From contig JACPFH010000668.1 of NCBI GenBank assembly GCA_016183075.1, positions 1 through 7,381 of the forward strand: DNA of 7,381 nucleotides. Direction: 5' to 3'. Positions 1 through 6,983 of the stretch are shown piece by piece. How positions within the stretch are numbered: position 1 is the stretch's first letter; every line of letters begins with the position of its first letter. Origin of the DNA: Deltaproteobacteria bacterium. Lineage in GTDB: Bacteria > Desulfobacterota > Binatia > UBA9968. The translations under genes and the position numbers were made by a program. The notes under the pieces are model-generated. The model searched no databases. It was given only the letters and a program-made list of their open reading frames with translations, and was not told the origin of the DNA.

Positions 1-1794
1 TCCTCCGGCCCCGCAGCAAAAGCCCCTCTCCCGGTTGAGCCGCATCTCCACGAGCGGCGCCTTGGAGACCGCCGAAATGACCTTTCGCGGCTCCTCATAG
101 GTGTCGTTGTAGCGCCCTAGATAGCAGGGATCGTGGAAGGTAACTTTCGCGTCTAAACGGCCGGCCGGTTTGTATCTTCCCTGGGCGATGAGATCGGACA
201 GAAGCTGGCTGTGATGATAGACTTCGAAAGACGCGCCGAGCTGAGGATAGTCGTTCTTGAAGGTGTTAAAGCAATGGGGGCAGGTCGTGACAATTTTTTC
301 GACCTTGTGAGACCGAAGCACCTCGATATTTTTCCGCGCTAATTTCTCGAACAGGTACTCGTTTCCGATGCGCCGTGCGGGGTCGCCGGTGCAGCGCTCC
401 TCCTGCCCCAGAATGGCGAAATCCACCCCGGCCTGCGTGAGAATCCGGCTGAGGGCGCGGGCGACATTGTGATTGCGAGGGTTTAAGGCGGTGGAGCAAC
501 CGACCCAGTAGAGGTATTCTGCTCGCTCGCCCTGGGCGAGAATCTTCACGTTTGTTCCCTGGGTCCAGTCGACTCGCGAGACCACCGTGCCGGGATAAGG
601 GTGCCCCCGCGCTTCCAGGCTGCGAAGGGCTCGCTGCATCGTCTCAGGAAATTTACTTTCCTCCATGACCAGCGAGCGGCGCATGTCGATGATTTTGGGC
701 ACATGCTCGATAAAGACGGGACACTCCTGCATGCAGGCCATGCACGTTGTGCAAGACCAGAGGGTCTCTTCCTGTATCACCGTGCCGATGAGATGCGAAT
801 CGTTGCCGGCCGCGGCCGTCCCGGAGGCGGGGGCGCTGGCCCCATAGGCCCTTAAGTGCTCACGCAGGTCCAGGATGAGCGCCTTTGGGGAAAGCGGTTT
901 GCCTGAGGCAAACGCGGGACAGGCCTCCTGGCAGCGGCCGCATTCCGTGCAGGCGTCGAGATCCAATAAGCCCTTCCAGGTGAACTGGTCGATGGTTTTT
1001 ACCCCAAAGGATTCCGCCGACCCCATGTCGATCGGCTTTAGCATGGCCGCTTTCGGCTCAAGGGAGCGAAAATAGATGTTCAATGGGGCGGTCAAAATAT
1101 GCAGGAGCTTTGAATACGGCAACCAGGCGATCAAGCCAAAGACCAGCAACAGATGAAACCACCAGAGAAAGGCATGCAGAGTAAGAGACAGGTCCGTAGG
1201 GACAATTCGGGTCAACAGCTTTCCCACGACCAGTCCGACCGGCGACCAGGCTCCCCACGGATCCTGCGTGGCGATGATCCGGAGGCCCTCGACCATAAAC
1301 CCGGTCAGGAGAACCGTCAGGAGGCCGCCCAGAATGACCGCATCCTGCCATGTGCTGTCTAGCCTCTTGGGTCCGAGAAGATATCGCTGGAAGAACGCGA
1401 TCAGAACTCCCAAGATGCAGAGCAGACCGAAAACATCGAGGGCCAGGGATTGGAAAAAAAGATAGAAATTTCCCTGCATGATGGGCAGGCCGAGATCCTC
1501 GTGAATCATGACCACGACGGTGCCCAGGAACAGAATGACGAAGCCGAAAAATATCAGCGCGTGAAAGAGGCCGGCATAGCGATTCCTGAGGAGCCGCGCC
1601 TGGCCGAAAGCATAGATCAACAAGCCCTGGAGTCGCTCATAGACAGGAACAGAGCGGTTTTCCGGCCCGCCCAACCGCCACAGTCGATAATGGCGGTACA
1701 TGCCATAGGCGAAGACCAGCAAGGCGGGGATCAACAGAACATACATCAACCAGACGGCGGTGATGTTCCAATAGATCTCTCGTGTGGGCGTCAT
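1..1794 (-). CDS. Membrane-bound Fe-S oxidoreductase, ETF:(methyl)menaquinone oxidoreductase type (partial, C-terminus off window)
   Basis: The frame is open for 598 codons and leaves the left edge inside its last CCG motif. Residues 1-245 are hydrophobic with about five membrane helices (near 11-32, 76-97, 113-135, 151-170, 204-226). His78, His98, His207 and His214 are candidate heme b ligands, as in NarI-like domains. Two ferredoxin motifs follow: C282, C285, C288, C292 and C348, C351, C354, C358. The first CCG domain has C433, the family-typical ERCTGDPARR with C468, and C505/C508; the second has C557 and C593/C594 (FCCGAGG). This NarI-ferredoxin-HdrD fusion is the architecture of the oxidoreductases that pass electrons from reduced ETF to menaquinone. 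Its position 63 bases after an acyl-CoA dehydrogenase supports that role. The ATG at 1794 is chosen because an in-frame stop lies just upstream (1810-1812) and MTPTREIYWNI is a plausible N-terminus. No clear Shine-Dalgarno precedes it, so translation may depend on the upstream gene. The main alternative is another HdrD-like quinone-linked oxidoreductase. Confidence 0.88.
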   Translation of the reverse strand, partial: MTPTREIYWNITAVWLMYVLLIPALLVFAYGMYRHYRLWRLGGPENRSVPVYERLQGLLIYAFGQARLLRNRYAGLFHALIFFGFVILFLGTVVVMIHEDLGLPIMQGNFYLFFQSLALDVFGLLCILGVLIAFFQRYLLGPKRLDSTWQDAVILGGLLTVLLTGFMVEGLRIIATQDPWGAWSPVGLVVGKLLTRIVPTDLSLTLHAFLWWFHLLLVFGLIAWLPYSKLLHILTAPLNIYFRSLEPKAAMLKPIDMGSAESFGVKTIDQFTWKGLLDLDACTECGRCQEACPAFASGKPLSPKALILDLREHLRAYGASAPASGTAAAGNDSHLIGTVIQEETLWSCTTCMACMQECPVFIEHVPKIIDMRRSLVMEESKFPETMQRALRSLEARGHPYPGTVVSRVDWTQGTNVKILAQGERAEYLYWVGCSTALNPRNHNVARALSRILTQAGVDFAILGQEERCTGDPARRIGNEYLFEKLARKNIEVLRSHKVEKIVTTCPHCFNTFKNDYPQLGASFEVYHHSQLLSDLIAQGRYKPAGRLDAKVTFHDPCYLGRYNDTYEEPRKVISAVSKAPLVEMRLNRERGFCCGAGG

Positions 1795-1857
1795 GATCAA
1801 AGAATTACGCTAGCGCCTTTGGGATAGCCAGGCCTGGCATTTGCGCGGAAATCTATT
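1795..1857 (-). other. Intercistronic gap with two short palindromes
   Basis: These 63 bases separate the acyl-CoA dehydrogenase stop from the oxidoreductase start. They contain two perfect palindromes, CGCTAGCG at 1808-1815 and GCCAGGCCTGGC at 1827-1838. Neither leaves a good hairpin loop and no T-run follows, so a terminator is not supported and co-transcription is likely. Confidence 0.4.
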
Positions 1858-3057
1858 TTACCGGGAGAGCCTTCCCTCTTTAAGCCGGGATTCCAACACC
1901 TGGCCGATCTTGATCCGGGAGATCTGTTGCGTGTCCTCCAGATGCTGGAGCACCATGGCATCGCGAACGTATTTTTGCACGGGCATTTCCCGCATGACTC
2001 CGCTGCCGCCAAAAACTTCCATGGCGGTCAGGGAAATTTTGAGCGCGGCTTCCGTGCAAAAGCTCTTGGTCGCCAGCAGCAGGGCATGGTCATCCTGCCC
2101 CATGTCTGCGGTCGAGGCCATGCGCCACAGCAGGCTCCTCCCGGCCTGGAGGGTTTGGTACATCTCGGCGAGCATCATGGCCACGGCTTGATGTTGGATG
2201 ATCGGCCGGCCGCCTTGAATTCTTTCGTTCGCGTACTTTATCGCCGCGTCGAGAGCGGCGCGGGCCAAACCCATAGACTGAGCGCACAGCTCGATCCTGC
2301 CGGCAGGCCCTTCGGGGCCGGCCGGTCCTTCTTTTCCTCCCAGCAGGTTTTCCACCGGCACCTTTGCATTGTCAAAGTCGAGCTCTCCCTGGACATCAAA
2401 GCGGTAGCCTACTTTGTCCTGGATGGAAGCTATCCTGAAACCCGGGGTGTCTTTGGGGACGAGGAAGGCGCTGCAGCCTTTGGATGGAGGCAGGGTCTTA
2501 TCCGTGCGAGCCGTTACCGTCACCAACTTGGCCACAGGAGCCATGGAAATAAAATGCTTGCGGCCGTTGAGCGCGTAATAGTTTCCCTCGCGCTTGGCCG
2601 TGAGCATGATTCCGGCTTCGGGGACATCGTAAGGAAGATGGGTATCTGAGCCCGCATTCGGCTCGGTTCGCGCACCTGAAAGTAGGTATGTGTCATCGTC
2701 TCGGAAGGCGGAGAGGAACCGGTCCTTTTGCTCCTTGGTCCCCTGGTGTGCGATTCGGTGCGCGCCTCTCCAGGATTGAGTGATAATCTTAGAGCAGGAA
2801 ATGTCACAGTAAGCCAGCTCGTCGATGATCACAACCCAGGTGCGAAAGTCAAAGCCCGGCCCGCCATACTCTTTCGGCAAGCCTACCGTGCGCAGCCCCA
2901 GCTTCGACGCTTTCTTGAGCATGTCCCAGGGAAAGTCCTGCAGGAGGTTCTGCGAGCGGTCCAGCTTCTCGGCGATCGGCCGGATCTCCCGCTCGGCGAA
3001 ATCCCTGGCCATCTTCTGTAGGGCTTTCTGCTCATCCGTCAAATCGAAATCAATCAT
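1858..3057 (-). CDS. Acyl-CoA dehydrogenase (FAD-dependent)
   Basis: This is a full-length 399-residue member of the acyl-CoA dehydrogenase family, a cytoplasmic flavoenzyme that makes the alpha,beta double bond in an acyl-CoA and passes electrons to ETF. The N-terminal helical domain (1-120) begins DLTDEQKALQ. The middle beta domain carries the FAD/substrate motif ARTEPNAGSD (129-138) and GRKHFIS (165-171). The C-terminal helical domain has ERIQGGRPI (278-286), the FAD-contact segment EVFGGSGVMREMPV (347-360) and VRDA (364-367). Glu374 aligns with the usual catalytic base, but the motif reads LEDT instead of the common YEGT. Residues 241-254 hold an unusual Gly/Pro-rich loop. The ATG at 3057 is preceded by AGGGAG (3063-3068) at 5-base spacing. 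It is the first gene of the minus-strand operon, followed by the membrane oxidoreductase that is its likely terminal electron acceptor via ETF. Substrate class is not assignable; a short-chain, dicarboxylic or cyclic acyl-CoA are all possible. Confidence 0.93.
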   Translation of the reverse strand: MIDFDLTDEQKALQKMARDFAEREIRPIAEKLDRSQNLLQDFPWDMLKKASKLGLRTVGLPKEYGGPGFDFRTWVVIIDELAYCDISCSKIITQSWRGAHRIAHQGTKEQKDRFLSAFRDDDTYLLSGARTEPNAGSDTHLPYDVPEAGIMLTAKREGNYYALNGRKHFISMAPVAKLVTVTARTDKTLPPSKGCSAFLVPKDTPGFRIASIQDKVGYRFDVQGELDFDNAKVPVENLLGGKEGPAGPEGPAGRIELCAQSMGLARAALDAAIKYANERIQGGRPIIQHQAVAMMLAEMYQTLQAGRSLLWRMASTADMGQDDHALLLATKSFCTEAALKISLTAMEVFGGSGVMREMPVQKYVRDAMVLQHLEDTQQISRIKIGQVLESRLKEGRLSR

Positions 3058-3102
3058 GCATGCTCCCTAGAGTTGTCCTAGCACGAAGTTAGCCAGCCAT
3101 TT

Positions 3103-3119
3103 CGCAATTGCCATGCCAG
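3103..3119 (-). promoter_or_regulatory. Candidate sigma-54 (-24/-12) promoter for the acyl-CoA dehydrogenase operon
   Basis: Read on the minus strand the site is CTGGCATGGCAATTGCG. It has the invariant GG and GC doublets separated by exactly 10 bases, and the TTGC of the -12 element. Against YTGGCACGRNNNTTGCW it differs at two positions (ATG for ACG, final G for W). Expected transcription start is near 3092, about 35 bases before the ATG at 3057. No good sigma-70 pair was seen in its place. Confidence 0.5.
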
Positions 3120-3240
3120 AGCTCACAGTTACTAAGATGGAGCGGTCTTGCCAGGTCAGCCTTCGAGCCCTGTAGGGTTTGTAGAGCAGAGCGCGGAAGA
3201 TCTCCTGCCGCCATTAGGAGAAAGGCGGATCGCATTCTTG

Positions 3241-3275
3241 AAAATAAGAAAAGTCTGCTTGCTAATTCTTATTTT
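3241..3275. repeat. Perfect inverted repeat, possible enhancer-binding site
   Basis: The left arm AAAATAAGAA (3241-3250) is the exact reverse complement of the right arm TTCTTATTTT (3266-3275), with a 15-base spacer centred at about 3258. A further TTCTT half-site lies at 3235-3239. The all-A/T-rich arms make a poor transcription terminator. The centre lies about 76 bases upstream of the plus-strand -24 element and about 141 bases from the minus-strand -24 element, distances at which sigma-54 activators commonly bind. A DNA-bending site or another regulator's operator is an alternative. Confidence 0.5.
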
Positions 3276-3331
3276 TAGGTCTTTGCTTTTGTCGCCCTTG
3301 CATTGTTCGCAGGCCTCGGCTAAACAGCCGG

Positions 3332-3348
3332 CTGGTACGGAAATTGCT
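3332..3348 (+). promoter_or_regulatory. Candidate sigma-54 (-24/-12) promoter for the ubiD-hyuAB operon
   Basis: The sequence CTGGTACGGAAATTGCT matches the sigma-54 consensus YTGGCACGRNNNTTGCW at every specified position except one (T for C after GG). The GG (3334-3335) and GC (3346-3347) doublets are 10 bases apart as required. Transcription would begin near 3359, leaving a leader of about 110 bases before the ATG at 3471. Confidence 0.6.
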
Positions 3349-3411
3349 CCCCTGCAGTATGCTTTTTACTTGTTTTGCGTCCTCTTTCAGGACCTTCATT
3401 GCACTACCCGG

Positions 3412-3426
3412 AGCCTCTCTGAGGCT
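3412..3426 (+). promoter_or_regulatory. Small hairpin in the leader of the ubiD-like gene
   Basis: AGCCTC (3412-3417) pairs perfectly with GAGGCT (3421-3426) across a 3-base loop, 44 bases before the start codon. It would lie inside the predicted transcript. There is no following T-run, so it is not a simple terminator; the role is unknown and it may be chance. Confidence 0.3.
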
Positions 3427-3460
3427 AATTGCCGGGGCAAAGGAACGAGAACCGCAATAA

Positions 3461-3465
3461 GAGGG
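3461..3465 (+). promoter_or_regulatory. Ribosome binding site deciding the ubiD-like start
   Basis: GAGGG lies 5 bases before the ATG at 3471. The alternative in-frame TTG at 3429 would add 14 residues (GQRNENRNKRAA and neighbours) that do not resemble a UbiD N-terminus, so the ATG is preferred. Confidence 0.65.
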
Positions 3466-3470
3466 CAGCT

Positions 3471-4886
3471 ATGGCTTACGCCGGGTTGCGCGAGTATATC
3501 GAGACTTTGGAACGACACCGCAAGCTGCACCGCATAGCAGCCGAGGTCGACAAGGACTGGGAGATCGCTGCGGTGTGTCGACGGGTGTTTCAGAAAATAG
3601 CTCCGGAGCGCCGCCCTGTGCTTCTTTTCGAGCGCGTCAAAGGATTCGATATCCCGGTATTGGTCGGGTCTTTGGGGGCCTCATCGGAAGTCTACGCAAT
3701 CGCCCTGGAAGATCGAGTTGAGCGTATCCATGAGCGGTGGGAAGAGGCGCAGAAGCGCCCCATCAAGCCCACGCGGGTGCCCACAGGTCCCTGCAAGGAG
3801 AAAATTTTCCGGGGCGATGCCGCTGATCTATCTCGCTTGCCCACGCCTGTCTGGACGGTCGGAGAGGATCCCGGACCTTATATTACGGCTCCGTGCGTTG
3901 TTTCCCGAGACCCTGAGACTCTAGCCTACAACGTGGGGACTTACCGGCTGCAGGTCAAGGGTTCGAGGAAGTTGGGCATTTGGGCTGCCGAGGGGCAGCA
4001 TATCTCGCATCACCGCCGCAAGTACGAAGCCCTGCATCAGAAGACGCCCGTGGCTGTTGTCCTGGGTCCCGACCCGACAATCGAGATGGTCGCCGTCACT
4101 AAATTCAGCCTTGAGACAGAGGAATACGATATCGCGGGCGGGCTGCGCGGCGAGCCTGTGCCGCTGGTCGCGTGTGAAACGGTTCCGCTCGAAGTTCCGG
4201 CGACGGCCGAGATCGTCATCGAAGGAGAGATCCCGCCGGGATACAGGGAGCCCGAAGGTCCGTTTGGGGAGTACACCGGCTACATGGGCGCCGCGGGAAA
4301 CATGCCCGTGATCGAGGTCACCTGCATCACGCATCGAGATCGCCCCGTGTACCGCGCTTTCTTCAGCCAGATGCCCCCGAGCGAGAGCAGTTGCATCAAA
4401 CGGACGGGCCGCGAGCAATCGCTTCTCAAGCATCTCAAAGAGGACCTCGGGCTTCCGGTGCGCGATCTGCACCTTCCCGAAAGCGCCGGGGCAGCCGGCA
4501 TGATGCTGATCTCGATAAAAAGGTCTGACCCGTCGGACGTCAAGCGGGTGGTCTCGGGGGCTTTGCGCTACGCGGCGGGGTTCGGCAAGTTCATCGCCGT
4601 ATTCGACGAGGACATCGAAATCCGGGACCACGCGCAAGTCGAGTGGGCGATGAGTTTTCATGTTCAGCCGCAACGAGACGTTACCATCATCGGGGAGTGC
4701 CAGGCCGTGGCCTTGGATCCGTCCCAAGCGCCGCCTGAAGTGCCTCAAGAAGACCCGTCGAGGGAAGTCAGCTCCAAAGTTATCATCGACGCCACTCGCA
4801 AGCACGGGTTCCCGGCCCTTTCGCTGCCTCCGGCGGAGCATTTGCGGCGCGTGGATGCCCAGTGGGCCAAGTACGGGTTGGAGTAA
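3471..4886 (+). CDS. UbiD-family prenylated-FMN-dependent decarboxylase/carboxylase
   Basis: This 471-residue protein is a normal length for the UbiD family, cytoplasmic enzymes that reversibly decarboxylate aromatic or alpha,beta-unsaturated acids using prenylated FMN made by UbiX. It starts with the typical LREYIETLERHRKLHRI. The family core is present: YNVGTYRLQV (153-162) supplies Asn154 (metal) and Arg159 (catalytic). His177 falls at the same spacing from Asn154 as the metal ligand in fungal Fdc1. Glu218 in EEYDIAGG is the likely third metal ligand. EGPFGEYTGY (262-271) gives Glu262 and Glu267, completing the E-R-E catalytic triad. The C-terminal domain has the DIEIRDHAQVEWAM segment usual for the family. 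All expected catalytic residues are therefore present and the enzyme is probably active. It is the first gene of the plus-strand operon, 37 bases before the HyuA-type gene. No ubiX-like gene is visible. Whether it acts on an aromatic acid (phenol carboxylase-like) or another acid cannot be told from the sequence, and a role in ubiquinone synthesis is unlikely in this context. Confidence 0.92.
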   Translation: MAYAGLREYIETLERHRKLHRIAAEVDKDWEIAAVCRRVFQKIAPERRPVLLFERVKGFDIPVLVGSLGASSEVYAIALEDRVERIHERWEEAQKRPIKPTRVPTGPCKEKIFRGDAADLSRLPTPVWTVGEDPGPYITAPCVVSRDPETLAYNVGTYRLQVKGSRKLGIWAAEGQHISHHRRKYEALHQKTPVAVVLGPDPTIEMVAVTKFSLETEEYDIAGGLRGEPVPLVACETVPLEVPATAEIVIEGEIPPGYREPEGPFGEYTGYMGAAGNMPVIEVTCITHRDRPVYRAFFSQMPPSESSCIKRTGREQSLLKHLKEDLGLPVRDLHLPESAGAAGMMLISIKRSDPSDVKRVVSGALRYAAGFGKFIAVFDEDIEIRDHAQVEWAMSFHVQPQRDVTIIGECQAVALDPSQAPPEVPQEDPSREVSSKVIIDATRKHGFPALSLPPAEHLRRVDAQWAKYGLE

Positions 4887-4912
4887 GAGACGGAGATCGG
4901 AGTGAATGCGTA

Positions 4913-4919
4913 GAGGAGG
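4913..4919 (+). promoter_or_regulatory. Ribosome binding site deciding the hyuA-type start
   Basis: A strong GAGGAGG lies 4 bases before the ATG at 4924. An upstream in-frame ATG at 4906 would place this site inside the coding sequence and add six residues (MRRGGI) before the family-typical MYRACIDIGGTFTD, so 4924 is the better start. Confidence 0.75.
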
Positions 4920-4923
4920 CATC

Positions 4924-6955
4924 ATGTACAGGGCTTGTATCGACATCGGCGGGACATTCACGGACTGCTTGATCCTGGACACCCACGGCAGCCTCCGCGC
5001 GTTCAAGGTCCCCACGACTCCTCAAGATCCCTCTCGGGGCATGCTGAACGCGCTTGAATTCGCGGCCAGGGGTTACAAAAAGAACGCTCGAGAATTTCTC
5101 GAACAGTTGGATCTTATCGTCCATGGCAGCACGCTGGCGACCAACGCCTTGCTCACCGGGAAGGGAGCCAAGGTCGGCTTGCTTACCAGCAAGGGCTTTC
5201 GCGATGTGCTCGAGATCCGCCGCGGCTATCGCAACGTTCGAACCTCGATGTTCAATCTGTTCATTCCGCCCTACAAGCCCCTGGTTCCCCGGCGTTATCG
5301 CTTCGGCATCGAGGAGCGGACACTTTACACGGGCGAGATTGTCACTCCCTTGAATGACGCCGAGGTCCGCGCGGCGATAGAGAAGATCAAAAAAGCCGGC
5401 CTCGAAGCCGTCGCCGTTTGCTTTCTCCACTCGTATGCTAACAAGACTAACGAGGACAGGGCCGCCGCCATCTGTAGAGAGATGGCCAACGACCTCTATG
5501 TCACCACTTCCTACAACATACTCCCGATCTGGAGAGAATATGAGCGCTTCAGCACGACAGTCGTCAGCGCCTCCATCGGTCCCATCGCGGATCGCTATCT
5601 GAATCGCCTGGAAGGCGCCCTCAAGGAGAAGGGTTTCGCGGGATCGCTGCTGATGGTCCAGGCCAACGGGCTGGTGGAGACGCCGCAAGAGTCGATTCGC
5701 CGGGCGGTCTATCTCATCGGGTCGGGCCCCGCGGCCGCTCCCTCCGCGGCGACCTACTGCGGTCGAACGGCCGGGAAGGATGATTTGATCTCCATTGATA
5801 TGGGGGGGACGAGCCTGGACGTGAGCCTGATTCGCGACGGCGCGATTCCCATGAGCACGGAGAGCTGGGTGGGGGACGAGCGGGTGGCGATCAAGATGGT
5901 GGACGTTCACAGCGCCGGCGCCGGCGGCGGGAGCATCGCCTGGGTGGATTCCTTAGGGCTGCTGCGCGTGGGACCCCAGAGCGCCGGGGCGGAGCCGGGG
6001 CCCGCCTGTTACGGCAAAGGAGGAGAAGATCCCACCGTGACGGATGCGGATCTCCTGCTTGGCTATATTCCGCCGGACTATTTTTTGGGCGGGGAGATCT
6101 CGCTCGATGTGGAGAAAGCCCGCAAGGCCGTCAAGAAGGTGGCGGACCGTCTGGGATTGGACACGCTGCGGGCCGCCCAGGCCATCCACGCGACGGTCAA
6201 TTCGTTTATGGCCGACAGCATCACCGAGATCTCGACGAAGCGGGGTTACGACGTGCGGGATTTTTCTCTCATCGCGGGCGGAGGCGCCGGACCGGTCCAC
6301 GGTCCCGCGCTTGCCGAGCGCCTGGGCATTACCACGGTTATCATTCCTCGATTTGCCGCGCTCTATAGCGCGTTCGGCATGTTTGCCATGGATATCGGCC
6401 GGGATTACGCGCGATCGTACAACTGCCGGGTCGATCGCGTGGACCTCGACGCGGTGAACCGGCTGTACAGGGAGATGGAGGCCGAGGGGCTGGCCTCGAT
6501 GAAGGCACTCAAGGCGGGTAAAGCTGAAGTGAAGCTCGCGCGCACGGCGGAGATGCGCTACGTGGGACAGTTCCACGAGGTCGAGGTCCCCATGGCTTCG
6601 GGGAACTTGACCGGGCGCCATGTCAAGGAGGCGGTGGCGAATTTCCACAAGCGCCACCACGAGCTGTATACGTTTTCCATGAATCAAGGCGACCGCACGC
6701 AAGGCTCCCTTCCATCTCGAGACGATTGCCGCGGGGGCACGCAAGCCGGATGGGTCGCTCAAACGCAGGAGAAGCTGCGTTTTCAACGGAAAGTCTCACT
6801 CCACTCCGGTATACGACGGGGAAAAAATCCGGGCCGGCAACCTGATCCAAGGCCCGGCGATCATCGAGGAGCAGACCACCACGGTGGTGGTCCCGCCGTC
6901 GTTCCAGTGCTCCGTGGATCGATTCAAGAGCTACATCCTGAAGAAGCGCAAGTGA
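4924..6955 (+). CDS. Hydantoinase/oxoprolinase subunit A (HyuA-type), frame-disrupted near the 3' end
   Basis: HyuA-type subunits are ATP-using partners of HyuB in 5-oxoprolinase, N-methylhydantoinase and acetone/acetophenone carboxylases. Here the N-terminal domain starts CIDIGGTFTDCLILD (phosphate-binding loop), followed by HGSTLATNALLTGKGAK. The second ATPase motif is ISIDMGGTSLDVSLI (289-303), then VDVHSAGAGGGSIAW with Asp327 and His329, AGAEPGPACYG, DPTVTDADLLLG and ALYSAFGMFAMDI. The C-terminal domain includes MRYVGQFHEVEVP. The frame is normal to about Met586 (6679-6681). After that the reading frame becomes nonsense, while the next frame reads IKATARKAPFHLETIAAG and later GPAIIEEQTTT and CSVDRFKSYIL, the true family C-terminus, stopping at 6953-6955. 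Left uncorrected, the ORF ends at 7002 with a spurious tail. The visible parts total about 677 residues, slightly short for the family, so a small out-of-frame deletion is likelier than a single-base error. It may be a broken gene or an assembly error. It sits 37 bases after the UbiD-like gene and 43 before hyuB. Confidence 0.9.
6683..6955 (+). other. Displaced 3' coding segment of the hyuA-type gene
   Basis: These 90 codons plus stop lie in the frame one base ahead of the upstream part. They read KAPFHLETIAAGARKPDGSL, then VYDGEKIRAGNLIQGPAII and TTTVVVPPSFQCSVDRFKSY, which is the conserved HyuA C-terminal pattern. A TGA at 6680-6682 in this frame blocks any extension further upstream, which places the frame break between about 6682 and 6700. 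Confidence 0.85.
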
Positions 6956-6983
6956 GGCGGCGGTCTTTTTGGCGGTTTCATGA

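Larger units (their letters stand above)
3058..3470. other. Divergent regulatory region between the two operons
   Basis: No convincing gene lies in these 413 bases; open frames crossing the region have no family-like protein sequence. The stretch is AT-richer than the flanking genes, most clearly at 3236-3300. It contains two opposed sigma-54-like promoter elements, a perfect 10-base-arm inverted repeat (3241-3275), a weak inverted repeat TCTCCT/AGGAGA at 3201-3221, and a small hairpin near the ubiD-like gene (3412-3426). The layout is that of a shared control region for two divergent catabolic operons. Confidence 0.7.

Noticed and set aside
1927..2649. Open frame (240 codons) on the plus strand
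   Set aside because: It lies opposite the intact acyl-CoA dehydrogenase and shows no conserved motif.
3201..3221. Inverted repeat TCTCCT-N9-AGGAGA
   Set aside because: Six-base arms of this kind are expected by chance in a region this long, and its position relative to the promoters gives no further support.
3241..3280. Inverted repeat followed by Ts as a rho-independent terminator
   Set aside because: The stem is almost all A-U with a 15-base loop and lies upstream of both operons, where no gene ends; a regulatory site fits better.
3148..3537. Possible small protein of 129 residues in the divergent intergenic region
   Set aside because: It needs a TTG start, overlaps the UbiD-family gene start out of frame, runs through both the palindrome and the promoter candidate, and has no ribosome binding site or recognisable fold.
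3921..5015. Long open frame (364 codons) on the minus strand opposite the UbiD-family gene
   Set aside because: It is antisense to a gene with complete family motifs; its translation is Arg/His/Asp-rich with no recognisable domain, as expected for a GC-rich shadow frame.
4783..5910. Long open frame (375 codons) on the minus strand opposite the HyuA-type gene
   Set aside because: It crosses the ubiD-hyuA gap antisense, has no family-like motifs, and both sense genes are clearly real.
5953..6786. Open frame (277 codons) on the minus strand
   Set aside because: Antisense shadow of the HyuA-type gene with low-complexity Arg/His-rich composition.
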